Source: Elusimicrobiota bacterium | Lineage (GTDB): Bacteria > Elusimicrobiota > Elusimicrobia > UBA1565 > UBA9628 | Length of the DNA stretch: 64,000 bases | Assembly (NCBI GenBank): GCA_023213235.1 | Contig: CP096137.1 | Coordinates: forward strand, 2,063,047 to 2,127,046 | Reading direction: 5' to 3' | Part shown: piece by piece, positions 1 through 6,759 of the stretch | Numbering within the stretch: position 1 is the first letter of the stretch | Layout: the number at the start of each line of letters is the position of its first letter | Notes under the pieces: model-generated | Told to the model about the DNA's origin: nothing | Databases searched by the model: none | Seen by the model: the letters and a program-made list of their open reading frames with translations, nothing else | Program-made: the position numbers and the translations under genes

Positions 1-210
1 GCCGCGTACAAGGCGGTCGCCGGCGCGGCCGGCCTCTGGATGCTCTTCGCCGGCGCGCGCGCGCTGAAGTTCCTCCCGCCGGGCCGGCCGATGCCGCGCG
101 CCCTGCTGCCGCTCGTCTTCGCGTCCCTGCTGCAGATCGGCGTCGTGTTCGTCGCGTTCACGCTCGGGTGGCTGCCGGCGGAGACGCTCAAGGCGATCAT
201 CCGTGTCTGA
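1..210 (+). CDS. C-terminal end of a membrane protein (5' end outside window)
   Basis: An open frame runs from the first base to a TGA at 208-210 and encodes about 69 residues. They are mostly hydrophobic, with two likely membrane segments: one around the GLWMLFAGA stretch and one around LLPLVFASLLQIGVVFVAFTLGW. The stop overlaps the GTG start of mnmG by eight bases, so the two genes are probably co-transcribed and translationally coupled. The fragment is too short to assign a family. Confidence 0.55.
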   Translation, partial: AAYKAVAGAAGLWMLFAGARALKFLPPGRPMPRALLPLVFASLLQIGVVFVAFTLGWLPAETLKAIIRV

Positions 211-1942
211 CCTCTTCCCGCGGCGCTACGACGTGATCGTCGTCGGCGGCGGCCACGCCGGCGTCGAGGCCGCGCTCGCGGCCGCGCGCATGGGCCGCTC
301 GGCGCTGCTGCTCACGCAGAGCCTCGACACGATCGCGTCGATGTCGTGCAACCCGTCGATCGGCGGAGTCGGCAAGGGGCAGATGGTGCGCGAGCTCGAC
401 GCGCTCGGCGGCGAGATGGCGAAGGCCTGCGACCGTTCCTCCTACTTTTCGCAGACCCTGAACATGAGCAAGGGCGCCGCCGTGCGCTCGCCGCGCGCGC
501 AGTGCGACAAGGCCGCCTACCGCGCCGGGCAGAAGGCCGCCGTCGAGGCGCAGACCGGCCTCGACCCCGTGCAGGACGAGGCGTGGGAGCTGTGGACCGA
601 GGGCTCCGCCCTGCGCGGCGTGATCTCGAAGAGGGGGACCCGCTACGAGGGCCGGACCGTCGTGCTCACGGCGGGGACCTTCCTCAACGGCCTCGCGCAC
701 GTCGGGCTCAAGACGCACGCGGCCGGCCGCGGCGGCGAGGCGCCGTCGCTCGGGCTTTCCGCCTCGCTGCGCGCGCACGGCCTCGCGACGGGGCGGCTCA
801 AGACCGGCACCCCGCCGCGCCTGCTCAGGCGCACCGTGGATTTCGCGAAGCTCGAGCGCCAGGACGGCGACGCGGTCCCCGCGCCGATGTCCCATTTCAA
901 CGAGCGCGTCTCCAATCCCCATCGCCAGATGCCGAGCTGGATCGCCTACACGAACGCCGCGACGCACCGCGTCATCCGCGACAATCTCGACCGCTCGCCG
1001 CTGTACTCCGGCGCGATCGGGGGGACGGGGCCTCGCTACTGCCCGTCGATCGAGGACAAGGTCGTGAAGTTCCCGCAGAAGGAGCGCCACCAGCTCTTCC
1101 TCGAGCCCGAGGGCTGGGCCACCGAGGAGGTGTACCTGGCCGGCCTCTCCACGAGCCTGCCGGAGGACGCGCAGCGAGCGCTGGTCGCGACGGTCCCGGG
1201 ACTCGAGAACGCGCTGCTCACGCGCTGCGGCTACGCGATCGAGTACGACTTCTGCCCGCCGACGCAGCTGACGGACTCGCTCGAGTCGCGCGCGCTGCCC
1301 GGGCTCTTCCTCGCCGGCCAGCTCAACGGCACGACCGGCTACGAGGAGGCGGCGGGACAGGGCCTGCTCGCGGGCATCAACGCCGCGCTGCGCGCCCGCG
1401 CCGAAGCGCCGCTGCGCCTGAGCCGCGACCGGGCGTATCTCGGCGTCATGGTCGACGACCTCGTCGTGCGCGGCGTCGACGAGCCGTACCGCATGTTCAC
1501 CGCGCGCGCCGAGCATCGACTGAGCCTGCGCGCCGACGACGCCGACCTGCGCCTGCTCGAGACGGGCTGGGCGCTCGGGCTGATCTCCGACGCCGCGCGC
1601 GAGCGCTTTCTGCGCTACAAGGAGCTCGTGCTCGCCGGCGGAGAGGCCCCGGACGAGGCGCTGGCGCCGTGGTCGATGGGCAAGGTCCGTGAGCAGCGCG
1701 CCGTGCGCGCGTCCTACGCCGCCTACATCGCGCGCGAGAACGACGCCGCCGCCCGCCTGCGCGAGGCCGAGCTCGTCGAGCTGCCCGAGGGCCTCGACTA
1801 CGCGTCGTTCGGTGCGCTGACCGCCGAGGCGCGGCAGAAGCTCGCGCGCTCGCGCCCGCGCACGCTCGGCCAGGCCGGGCGCGTGCCCGGCGTGACTCCC
1901 GCCGACCTGCAGGTGCTCTGGTCGCGCGCCGTGCGCGGATGA
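203..1942 (+). CDS. mnmG: tRNA uridine-5-carboxymethylaminomethyl modification enzyme MnmG (GidA)
   Basis: MnmG is the FAD-dependent partner of MnmE. The complex installs the (carboxymethyl)aminomethyl group on wobble uridine 34 of certain tRNAs, using methylene-tetrahydrofolate, in the cytoplasm. The 579-residue product has the Rossmann dinucleotide motif GGGHAG at residues 15-20. It also has the family signature CNPSIGGVGKGQ near residue 50, TAGTFLNG, GGTGPRYCPSIEDK, and the second FAD contact FLAGQLNGTTGYEEAAGQG near residue 375. It is slightly shorter than the usual 610-650 residues. The start is GTG at 203, overlapping the upstream stop. The stop at 1940-1942 overlaps the rsmG start (ATGA), the classic gidA-gidB arrangement. 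Confidence 0.97.
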   Translation: MSDLFPRRYDVIVVGGGHAGVEAALAAARMGRSALLLTQSLDTIASMSCNPSIGGVGKGQMVRELDALGGEMAKACDRSSYFSQTLNMSKGAAVRSPRAQCDKAAYRAGQKAAVEAQTGLDPVQDEAWELWTEGSALRGVISKRGTRYEGRTVVLTAGTFLNGLAHVGLKTHAAGRGGEAPSLGLSASLRAHGLATGRLKTGTPPRLLRRTVDFAKLERQDGDAVPAPMSHFNERVSNPHRQMPSWIAYTNAATHRVIRDNLDRSPLYSGAIGGTGPRYCPSIEDKVVKFPQKERHQLFLEPEGWATEEVYLAGLSTSLPEDAQRALVATVPGLENALLTRCGYAIEYDFCPPTQLTDSLESRALPGLFLAGQLNGTTGYEEAAGQGLLAGINAALRARAEAPLRLSRDRAYLGVMVDDLVVRGVDEPYRMFTARAEHRLSLRADDADLRLLETGWALGLISDAARERFLRYKELVLAGGEAPDEALAPWSMGKVREQRAVRASYAAYIARENDAAARLREAELVELPEGLDYASFGALTAEARQKLARSRPRTLGQAGRVPGVTPADLQVLWSRAVRG

Positions 1943-2605
1943 GCGCCGAACCCCTCGACGAGCTGGCCGCCGCCGCCCGCGCCTGGGGCGTCGAGGCTCC
2001 GATCGCGCCGATCGCGGACTACCTCCGCTTCGTTCAGGCGGAAAACGAGAGGGTCAACATCACGGCCGATCCGGCGTGGGACGACCTCGTGCTCAAGCAC
2101 GCCTCCGACGGGCTGTTCGCCGTCTCCGTCCTGCGCCCGCTCCTTCCGCCCGCGCCGAAGATCCTGGATCTCGGCTCCGGCGCGGGCTTCATCGGCGTCG
2201 TGATGAAGCTCGCGTGGCCCGAGGCCGAGGTCACCTTGATGGAGTCCGTCGAGCGCAAGTACCGTTTCCTGAGCGCCGCCGCCGCGCGCACCCGCGCCAA
2301 GGGCCTGCGCGTCCTCTACGCGCGCGCCGGCGCGGGCGCGCCCTGACGTCGTACCAGCGCGACCGCGACTGCGTCATCGAGCGCGCGCTCGCCGAACTGC
2401 CCGAGGCCGTGCGCCTCTCGTGGCCGATGCTCGCCCCGAAGGGCGTCTTCGCCGCGTTCCAGTCGGACGAGCCGGACCCCGCGTCGCCGGCGCTCGCGAA
2501 GGCGCTTTCCGGGACGGGGGGACCTTGCTACAGTCTTGCCCGTACCGGCGGCCGCGCGAAGAGCGCGACCGCCGCCTGGCGATCTTCGTGCGCAGGGAGG
2601 ACTGA
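1939..2605 (+). CDS. rsmG: 16S rRNA (guanine527-N7)-methyltransferase RsmG (GidB), frame broken twice
   Basis: RsmG methylates G527 of 16S rRNA with S-adenosylmethionine. The first frame (1939 to about 2340) has the SAM-binding core ILDLGSGAGFIGVVMKLAWP and NITAD near the N-terminus. The homology then continues in a second frame (RDCVIERALAELPEAV, matching the family's D-x-V-x-x-R-A-x-A-x-L) and a third (the end, RRLAIFVRRED). The first slip lies around 2325-2345. The second is in the G run 2516-2521, which has six G where seven restore the frame. With both repaired the protein is about 222 residues, normal for the family. I take both as sequencing deletions. ATGA overlap with mnmG. Confidence 0.85.
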
Positions 2606-2608
2606 CCG

Positions 2609-3109
2609 ATGCAGATGCTCAGCCGCTATTTCACGCCGTTCGCGCTGGTGCTGATCCTGTCGGCCGTCCACTTCGGCGAGCCCGAGCCGCACGTGACCAA
2701 GATCTCGCTCGGCATCCTCGTGGCCGACGTGCTCGCCAACTGGTGGATCGGCAAGAACCAGTACCGCTGGGTCGCGTGGGCGGGGCGCTTCCGCCAGATC
2801 CAGGTGTGGCTGAACCTCGTCTGGGCCGTGCCGCTGTTCTACCTCCTGTACCCGTACTGGGGCCCGATGTGGCTGCTGTTCGTGCTCGCCCCGACGGCCG
2901 CCGCGCTGACGACGTCGAAGCTCGAGACCGTGCTCTGCGCGCTCGCCGCCGCCGGCTCGATGATCGCGATCATCTGGTCGCGCCAGCCGCTCGAGGGCCC
3001 GTTCCTCGGGATGGTCGGCTCGCACGCGGCGTTCATCGTGATCTTCGCCCTGTTCGTGCACAGCCTGGCCCAGACGGCCCTGCGCCTGCGCGACACCGCC
3101 CTGCGGTAG
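2609..3109 (+). CDS. Hypothetical polytopic membrane protein, 166 aa
   Basis: Unrecognised family. The protein has about five hydrophobic segments (near residues 8-22, 30-45, 66-85, 88-100 and 105-122, plus one near 135-155) separated by short charged loops, so it is probably an inner-membrane protein. A good Shine-Dalgarno (GGGAGG, 2595-2600) lies inside the end of rsmG, and the ATG at 2609 is four bases after the rsmG stop. It is therefore likely the last gene of the mnmG-rsmG operon. No catalytic motif is visible. Confidence 0.7.
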   Translation: MQMLSRYFTPFALVLILSAVHFGEPEPHVTKISLGILVADVLANWWIGKNQYRWVAWAGRFRQIQVWLNLVWAVPLFYLLYPYWGPMWLLFVLAPTAAALTTSKLETVLCALAAAGSMIAIIWSRQPLEGPFLGMVGSHAAFIVIFALFVHSLAQTALRLRDTALR

Positions 3110-3130
3110 TAAATAAGAGGAAGGCCGGGG

Positions 3131-3159
3131 TGGACAGCCCCGCGCCGAGGGGCTAAACT
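3131..3159 (+). promoter_or_regulatory. Sigma70-type promoter, leaderless layout, for the peptidase gene
   Basis: TGGACA (3131-3136), a 17-base spacer, and TAAACT (3154-3159). Exactly six bases separate the -10 box from the GTG start at 3166, so transcription should begin at or next to the start codon. No Shine-Dalgarno is present. Confidence 0.6.
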
Positions 3160-3165
3160 AGAACC

Positions 3166-4401
3166 GTGGACGTCCTTTTACGCCTTCGCGTCCTCATCTG
3201 GGTCCTGGTCATCAGCCTTTGGGGCGTGATGGTCTACCAGTACCTCGGCGAGGAAGAGCGCGATTTGGCCAAGATGAAGCGCATCGCGCCCTACAAGGCG
3301 CCCGCGCCGCCGCCGCTCGCGCCGCCTCCCGACGAGGCCGCGTACGCCGCCGCGCGTCCCGCCGAGGTCTACGCGCCCGCCGCCGCCCTGCCGCCCGGCG
3401 TGCCCTCGGCCGTGCCGCCGGCCCAGCTCGAGCTCGGCCGCCCGCCCGCGACGCCGCCCGCCGCGCCCAACGAGCTGGGCGTGATCCCGTCGAGCGAGTA
3501 CATCGGCGCGGCGCCGTCGAATTCGCGGCGGACCGTCGCCTCGAACCCGGCCGTCTCCGCCGTCGGTCCCGCCTCGCGCGGCCCCGTCCGGCCGGAGTCC
3601 CAGCCCCGGACCGCCCCGGCGCACCCGGTCCGGGAGGACCGCGAGTCCGCGGCCGACATGCCGACGCCGCCCGGCTTCGTGCGCAGCACCTCGCGCCACT
3701 TCGTCGTCTTCGCCGAGCAGTACCCCGCGTCCGAGCGCTTCATCGAGCTCATCGAGAACCTGCACAGCAACCTCATGCTCGACCTGGCGCCCTTCTCGCC
3801 GTGGGCGAGCAGCGAGCGCACGACGATCTTCCTGTTCAAGAACCAGGACACCTACCGCCGCGTGACGGGCCGGCCCGTGTGGTCGGGCGGCGCGAGCTCG
3901 GTGACCAAGCGCAAGCTCTACGTCTACGAGAGCGAGGAGCTCCCCGGCATCGTCGCGCACGAACTCACGCACATCTACTTCGACGGCTTCTTCCTCGACG
4001 GCACGACCGACCCGCTCTGGCTCTCGGAGGGGATGGCGACGCTCGTGCAGGTCGAGCGCGGCCTCGCCGCGCCGAACTGGCTGCGCGAGAATCTCGAGCG
4101 CCTCGAGGCCGGCGACGGCTTTCCGATCGACAAGCTCACGGCGGTGACCTCGACGGCGGGCTGGCCCGACGCGAAGGTCCGGCTCTGGTACGCGCAGTCC
4201 TACAGCATCGTGCGCTTCCTGATCCGCACGCAGTACCGCTCGTCCTTCTACAAGTTCTCCGCGCACCTGCGCGACGGGCGTCCCGCGCCCGAGGCGCTGT
4301 ACCGCGCGTACGGCGCGCCGTACACGCGCATGGTCGCGCTCGAGCACGCGTGGCGCTACGAGCTCTCGCGCGCCTCGATGGCCAAGCTCGGCGGGCAATA
4401 G
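3166..4401 (+). CDS. Membrane-anchored gluzincin peptidase (peptidase MA-like)
   Basis: A 411-residue protein with an N-terminal signal anchor (about residues 8-26, hydrophobic, following MDVLLRLR). A long Pro/Ala-rich linker follows (about 45-165), then a zinc-protease domain. The zinc site is HELTH (about residue 266), with the third ligand probably the Glu of LWLSEGMA about 23 residues later. This HExxH-x(n)-SEG arrangement is that of the peptidase MA / DUF2268-like gluzincins. The Pro-rich linker would carry the catalytic domain across the periplasm. GTG start; no ribosome site, but a promoter whose -10 box lies six bases upstream. Monocistronic: a terminator-like hairpin follows. Substrate unknown. 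Confidence 0.8.
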   Translation: MDVLLRLRVLIWVLVISLWGVMVYQYLGEEERDLAKMKRIAPYKAPAPPPLAPPPDEAAYAAARPAEVYAPAAALPPGVPSAVPPAQLELGRPPATPPAAPNELGVIPSSEYIGAAPSNSRRTVASNPAVSAVGPASRGPVRPESQPRTAPAHPVREDRESAADMPTPPGFVRSTSRHFVVFAEQYPASERFIELIENLHSNLMLDLAPFSPWASSERTTIFLFKNQDTYRRVTGRPVWSGGASSVTKRKLYVYESEELPGIVAHELTHIYFDGFFLDGTTDPLWLSEGMATLVQVERGLAAPNWLRENLERLEAGDGFPIDKLTAVTSTAGWPDAKVRLWYAQSYSIVRFLIRTQYRSSFYKFSAHLRDGRPAPEALYRAYGAPYTRMVALEHAWRYELSRASMAKLGGQ

Positions 4402-4416
4402 CGGCCGCGCGAAAAT

Positions 4417-4449
4417 AAAATAACGGCGCCGCGAATCCGCGGTTATTTT
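4417..4449 (+). terminator. AT-flanked hairpin, probable bidirectional terminator
   Basis: Inner stem CCGCG (4429-4433) / CGCGG (4438-4442) with loop AATC, and outer arms AAAATAA (4417-4423) / TTATTTT (4443-4449). The right arm supplies a T-rich tail. It sits between the peptidase gene and the dcw promoter. Confidence 0.65.
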
Positions 4450-4494
4450 ACCCCGTCTCTCCGACGAGGATTCGTCCGCGCATAAAATCGTCAC

Positions 4495-4523
4495 TTGACA
4501 GAAACAAGTCAGTCCTCTATACT
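4495..4523 (+). promoter_or_regulatory. Sigma70 promoter of the mraZ/dcw operon
   Basis: Near-consensus TTGACA (4495-4500), exact 17-base spacer, TATACT (4518-4523). This is the best -35/-10 pair in the window. It lies about 60 bases upstream of the mraZ start and leaves a leader containing the MraZ boxes. Confidence 0.85.
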
Positions 4524-4534
4524 CCTGATCCCGG

Positions 4535-4590
4535 TGGGGAAAAGTGGTGAAAAATAACAACCGAGTGTCGAAGGGTGGGGAAACGTGGCC
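4535..4590 (+). promoter_or_regulatory. MraZ-box direct repeats (autoregulatory operator)
   Basis: TGGGG (4535-4539) and TGGTG (4545-4549) are spaced by five bases. A second pair, TGGGG (4576-4580) and TGGCC (4586-4590), has the same spacing and the same GGGGAAA context. Known MraZ operators are TGGGN repeats with five-base spacers just downstream of the mraZ promoter, so this is a probable autorepression site. The second pair overlaps the GTG start at 4585. Confidence 0.6.
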
Positions 4591-5034
4591 CTGCTGATCG
4601 GTCGTTACGACTACTCGCTCGACCCCAAGAACCGGCTCGCGGTGCCGCCGGACTACCGCGAGAAGCTGGCGCAGGAGAAGGGCCGGTCGTTCTACGTGAC
4701 GAGCGGAATGGACGGCTGCCTGTACCTGTTCCTCCCGACGCAGTGGGAGAAGATGCTCGCGGACGATCTGAAGATGTTCTCGATGCCGGACAAGGAGCAG
4801 GAGCGGGCGTTCAAGCGCAAGTTCTTCTCCGAGGCGGTCGAGGTCGAGCCGGACGCGCAGGGCCGCATCCTCGTGCCGCAGTACCTCAAGGAGCACGCGG
4901 GCCTTCGCTTCGACGTGCTGGTGCAGGGAGCGGGCAACCGCGCCGAGATTTGGGACGCGAAGCGCTGGGCGGCGTACGAGAAGTCGACGATCGCCCCGGC
5001 GTACAAGAAGATCGGGAAGAGCCTGGAGATATGA
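4585..5034 (+). CDS. mraZ: Transcriptional regulator MraZ
   Basis: First gene of the dcw cluster. MraZ is a ring-forming AbrB-fold DNA-binding protein that represses its own operon. The 149-residue product has both SpoVT/AbrB-like halves: GRYDYSLDPKNRLAVPPDYR near the N-terminus and VEVEPDAQGRILVPQYLKEH around residue 90. Length is typical. GTG start at 4585 is preceded by an AAGGG-type ribosome site. The stop overlaps the rsmH start as ATGA. Repeated TGGGG boxes in its leader point to autoregulation. Confidence 0.95.
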   Translation: MALLIGRYDYSLDPKNRLAVPPDYREKLAQEKGRSFYVTSGMDGCLYLFLPTQWEKMLADDLKMFSMPDKEQERAFKRKFFSEAVEVEPDAQGRILVPQYLKEHAGLRFDVLVQGAGNRAEIWDAKRWAAYEKSTIAPAYKKIGKSLEI

Positions 5035-5928
5035 TCTTGGAAGAGCGCCGCTACACGCACGAGTCCGTCCTCCTCGCGGAGACGGTGGACCGGCTCGTCA
5101 CCGACAAGGGGGGCTGTACCTCGACGCCACCCTCGGCCTCGGCGGCCATTCCGAGGCGCTCCTCAACACGCTTTCGGCCCAGGGAAAGGTACTCGGTCTC
5201 GACGCGGATCCGGAGGCGCTGTCCGAAGCCGGCCACCGGCTCGCAGCCCACAGTGGGAGATTCCACTCGGTCCGCGCGAACTTCCGTTCCCTGGGCTCGA
5301 TTCTCGAGAAGGAGGGCTTCCTTCCGCTCTCCGGCGCGCTGTTCGACCTCGGCGTCTCGTCGCTGCAGCTCGACAAGCCGTCGCGCGGCTTCTCGTTCCT
5401 GCGCGAAGGGCCGCTCGACATGCGCCTCGGCGAGGGAACGCTCACGGCCGAGCAGATCGTCAACCGCTGGCCCGCCGAACAGATCGCGATGCTCCTGACG
5501 GAGTTCGGCGAGGAGCCCGAGGCCGACCGCATCGCCCGCGCCATAACGGAAAAGAGAAAGGCGAAGCCTTTCGCCACCACTTTGGAGCTGGCCGCCTGCG
5601 TCGAGTCCGTCGTGCCGCGCACCGGGCACCACCCGGCGACTCGCACGTTCCAGGCGCTGCGCATCGCCGTCAACCAGGAACTCGAGTCGCTGACGCGCGG
5701 CCTGGAGTCGGTCCTGCCGTACGTCAAGACGGGGGGCGGATCTGCGTGATCACGTTCCACTCGCTCGAGGACCGCATCGTCAAGAACGTTTTCGCTTCGT
5801 TCGTCTCGCAGGGGTCGTGCGATTATCTCGGCAAGGGCGGGCAGTCGATCGCCCCGTCGGAAGCCGAGGTGGCGCGCAACCCCCGGTCCCGCAGCGCCAA
5901 GCTGCGGGTCGTGGAAAAGAAGCGATAG
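5031..5928 (+). CDS. rsmH: 16S rRNA (cytosine1402-N4)-methyltransferase RsmH (MraW), frame broken twice
   Basis: RsmH methylates C1402 of 16S rRNA with SAM. The start reads [20 protein letters not shown], the canonical H-x-x-V-L-L N-terminus. A second frame continues with [15 protein letters not shown] (SAM site), [27 protein letters not shown], and a third ends with [13 protein letters not shown]. Both junctions are G runs of six (5108-5113 and 5731-5736) where seven G restore the frame. The repaired protein is about 299 residues, normal for the family. The gene is essential-type and its sequence intact on both sides of each slip, so these are most likely consensus errors. ATGA overlap with mraZ. 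Confidence 0.92.
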
Positions 5929-5936
5929 GGGGCACG

Positions 5937-6125
5937 ATGATCAAGAACACTGCGTTCCTGAGCGGTTCGTCGGTCGCGATGGCGGCTCTGACCAAGCTCG
6001 ACACCACGGTGTCGTTCCTCGTGGACAGACGCCAGACGGTCGCGGTCTCCCCGGTCGGCAAGGTCAGCTCTCCCGGCTACGTGTGGCGCCGGGTGTTTTT
6101 GAAGGGCAGGAGCAATCGCCCCTAG
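5937..6125 (+). CDS. Small hypothetical protein, 62 aa, in the dcw operon
   Basis: ATG at 5937, eight bases after the rsmH stop, preceded by a G-rich ribosome site (TAGGGGGC). The product begins MIKNTAFLSGSSVAMAALTK and is basic at its C-terminus (WRRVFLKGRSNRP). I do not recognise it. The tight spacing after rsmH and the GC-rich third positions support coding. It is immediately followed by the hairpin array, so it could instead be a leader peptide controlling entry into ftsL. Confidence 0.55.
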   Translation: MIKNTAFLSGSSVAMAALTKLDTTVSFLVDRRQTVAVSPVGKVSSPGYVWRRVFLKGRSNRP

Positions 6126-6130
6126 GATTT

Positions 6131-6371
6131 GGCGGGCGCCCTCTCGGCGGGGCGCCCGCCATCGATGTACGGGAGGCTCTCTCTCGGCGGAGAGCCTCCC
6201 ACCGATCTCGCAGTTTGAGGGTTGCGGATATAAGACGCACCGCTAACCCTCGCCAATAAAGCCGGCACCCCTCTCGGCGGGGAGTGCCGGCCGACTTAGG
6301 CGGCTTCTCTCTCGGCGGAGGAGCCGCCGCCAAATAAGGGCGGGCGCCCCTCTCGGCGGGGGCGCCCGCCC
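6131..6371 (+). repeat. Array of five hairpins with an identical 8-nt loop and variable stems
   Basis: Five perfect or near-perfect stem-loops share the loop TCTCGGCG closed by C-G (visible as CTCTCGGCGG). They lie at 6131-6160, 6171-6200, 6261-6291, 6299-6328 and 6338-6371. Stems are 11 bp (13 bp in the last) and differ in sequence, but both arms change together: GGCGGGCGCCC, GGGAGGCTCTC, GCCGGCACCCC, GGCGGCTTCTC and GGGCGGGCGCCCC on the left. Hairpin 3 has one bulged A, and hairpin 4 has one G-U-compatible substitution. A conserved loop on covarying stems indicates a structured RNA or DNA element selected for its loop. It fills the gap between the 62-aa gene and ftsL inside the operon. No family recognised. 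Confidence 0.9.
6217..6251 (+). repeat. Sixth hairpin in the array region, with a different loop
   Basis: GAGGGTTGCGG (6217-6227) pairs with CCGCTAACCCTC (6240-6251) over 11 bp with one bulged T. The loop is the AT-rich 12-mer ATATAAGACGCA. It stands between hairpins 2 and 3 of the array but lacks the CTCTCGGCGG loop. Confidence 0.7.
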
Positions 6372-6397
6372 CTCACTCTAGAGAAAAGGAACATGGT

Positions 6398-6748
6398 ATG
6401 ATGGACGCGCTCATGGGATTCGATCCGAGACGGGCCGCCAGGTTCGTCGGCCTCGGCGCCCTCTTCCTGTTTCTCTGCTGGCAGCACGTCCAGGCCACGC
6501 GCATCGGCTACCGCGTCGAAACCCGCCGCCGCGAGGCCCGCGCGCTGCGCAGCCGCGTCGCCGATCTGAGGCTCCGAGTCGACGAAACCATGGCGCCCGC
6601 GGCGCTCGCCGCCCGCGCCTCCGACAAGCTCGGCATGATCCCCGCTTCTCCGTCCTCCCTGCGCTCGCTGTCCGGAGCGGAGCCCGCCGCCGGCCTCCTG
6701 ACGCGCCTCTGGGCGCGCCTGCCGCCGGCCCTGCCCGCCCGAAGCTGA
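6398..6748 (+). CDS. ftsL: FtsL-like cell-division protein
   Basis: A 116-residue bitopic protein. A hydrophobic segment (about residues 15-30, FVGLGALFLFLCWQHV) is followed by a heptad-like charged region (ETRRREARALRSRVADLRLRVDE), the layout of FtsL/DivIC septum proteins. FtsL links FtsQ-type proteins to FtsW-FtsI activation at the septum. The position between rsmH and ftsI is where ftsL stands in most dcw clusters, which carries most of the assignment. ATG at 6398 has an AAAGGA ribosome site; an internal ATG at 6413 is an alternative. Eleven bases separate it from ftsI. Confidence 0.75.
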   Translation: MMDALMGFDPRRAARFVGLGALFLFLCWQHVQATRIGYRVETRRREARALRSRVADLRLRVDETMAPAALAARASDKLGMIPASPSSLRSLSGAEPAAGLLTRLWARLPPALPARS

Positions 6749-6759
6749 GAGCGCCCGTC

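Noticed and set aside
197..1516. Long minus-strand frame opposite mnmG (439 codons)
   Set aside because: Arg/Ala-rich shadow typical of high-GC DNA; mnmG on the other strand is unambiguous.
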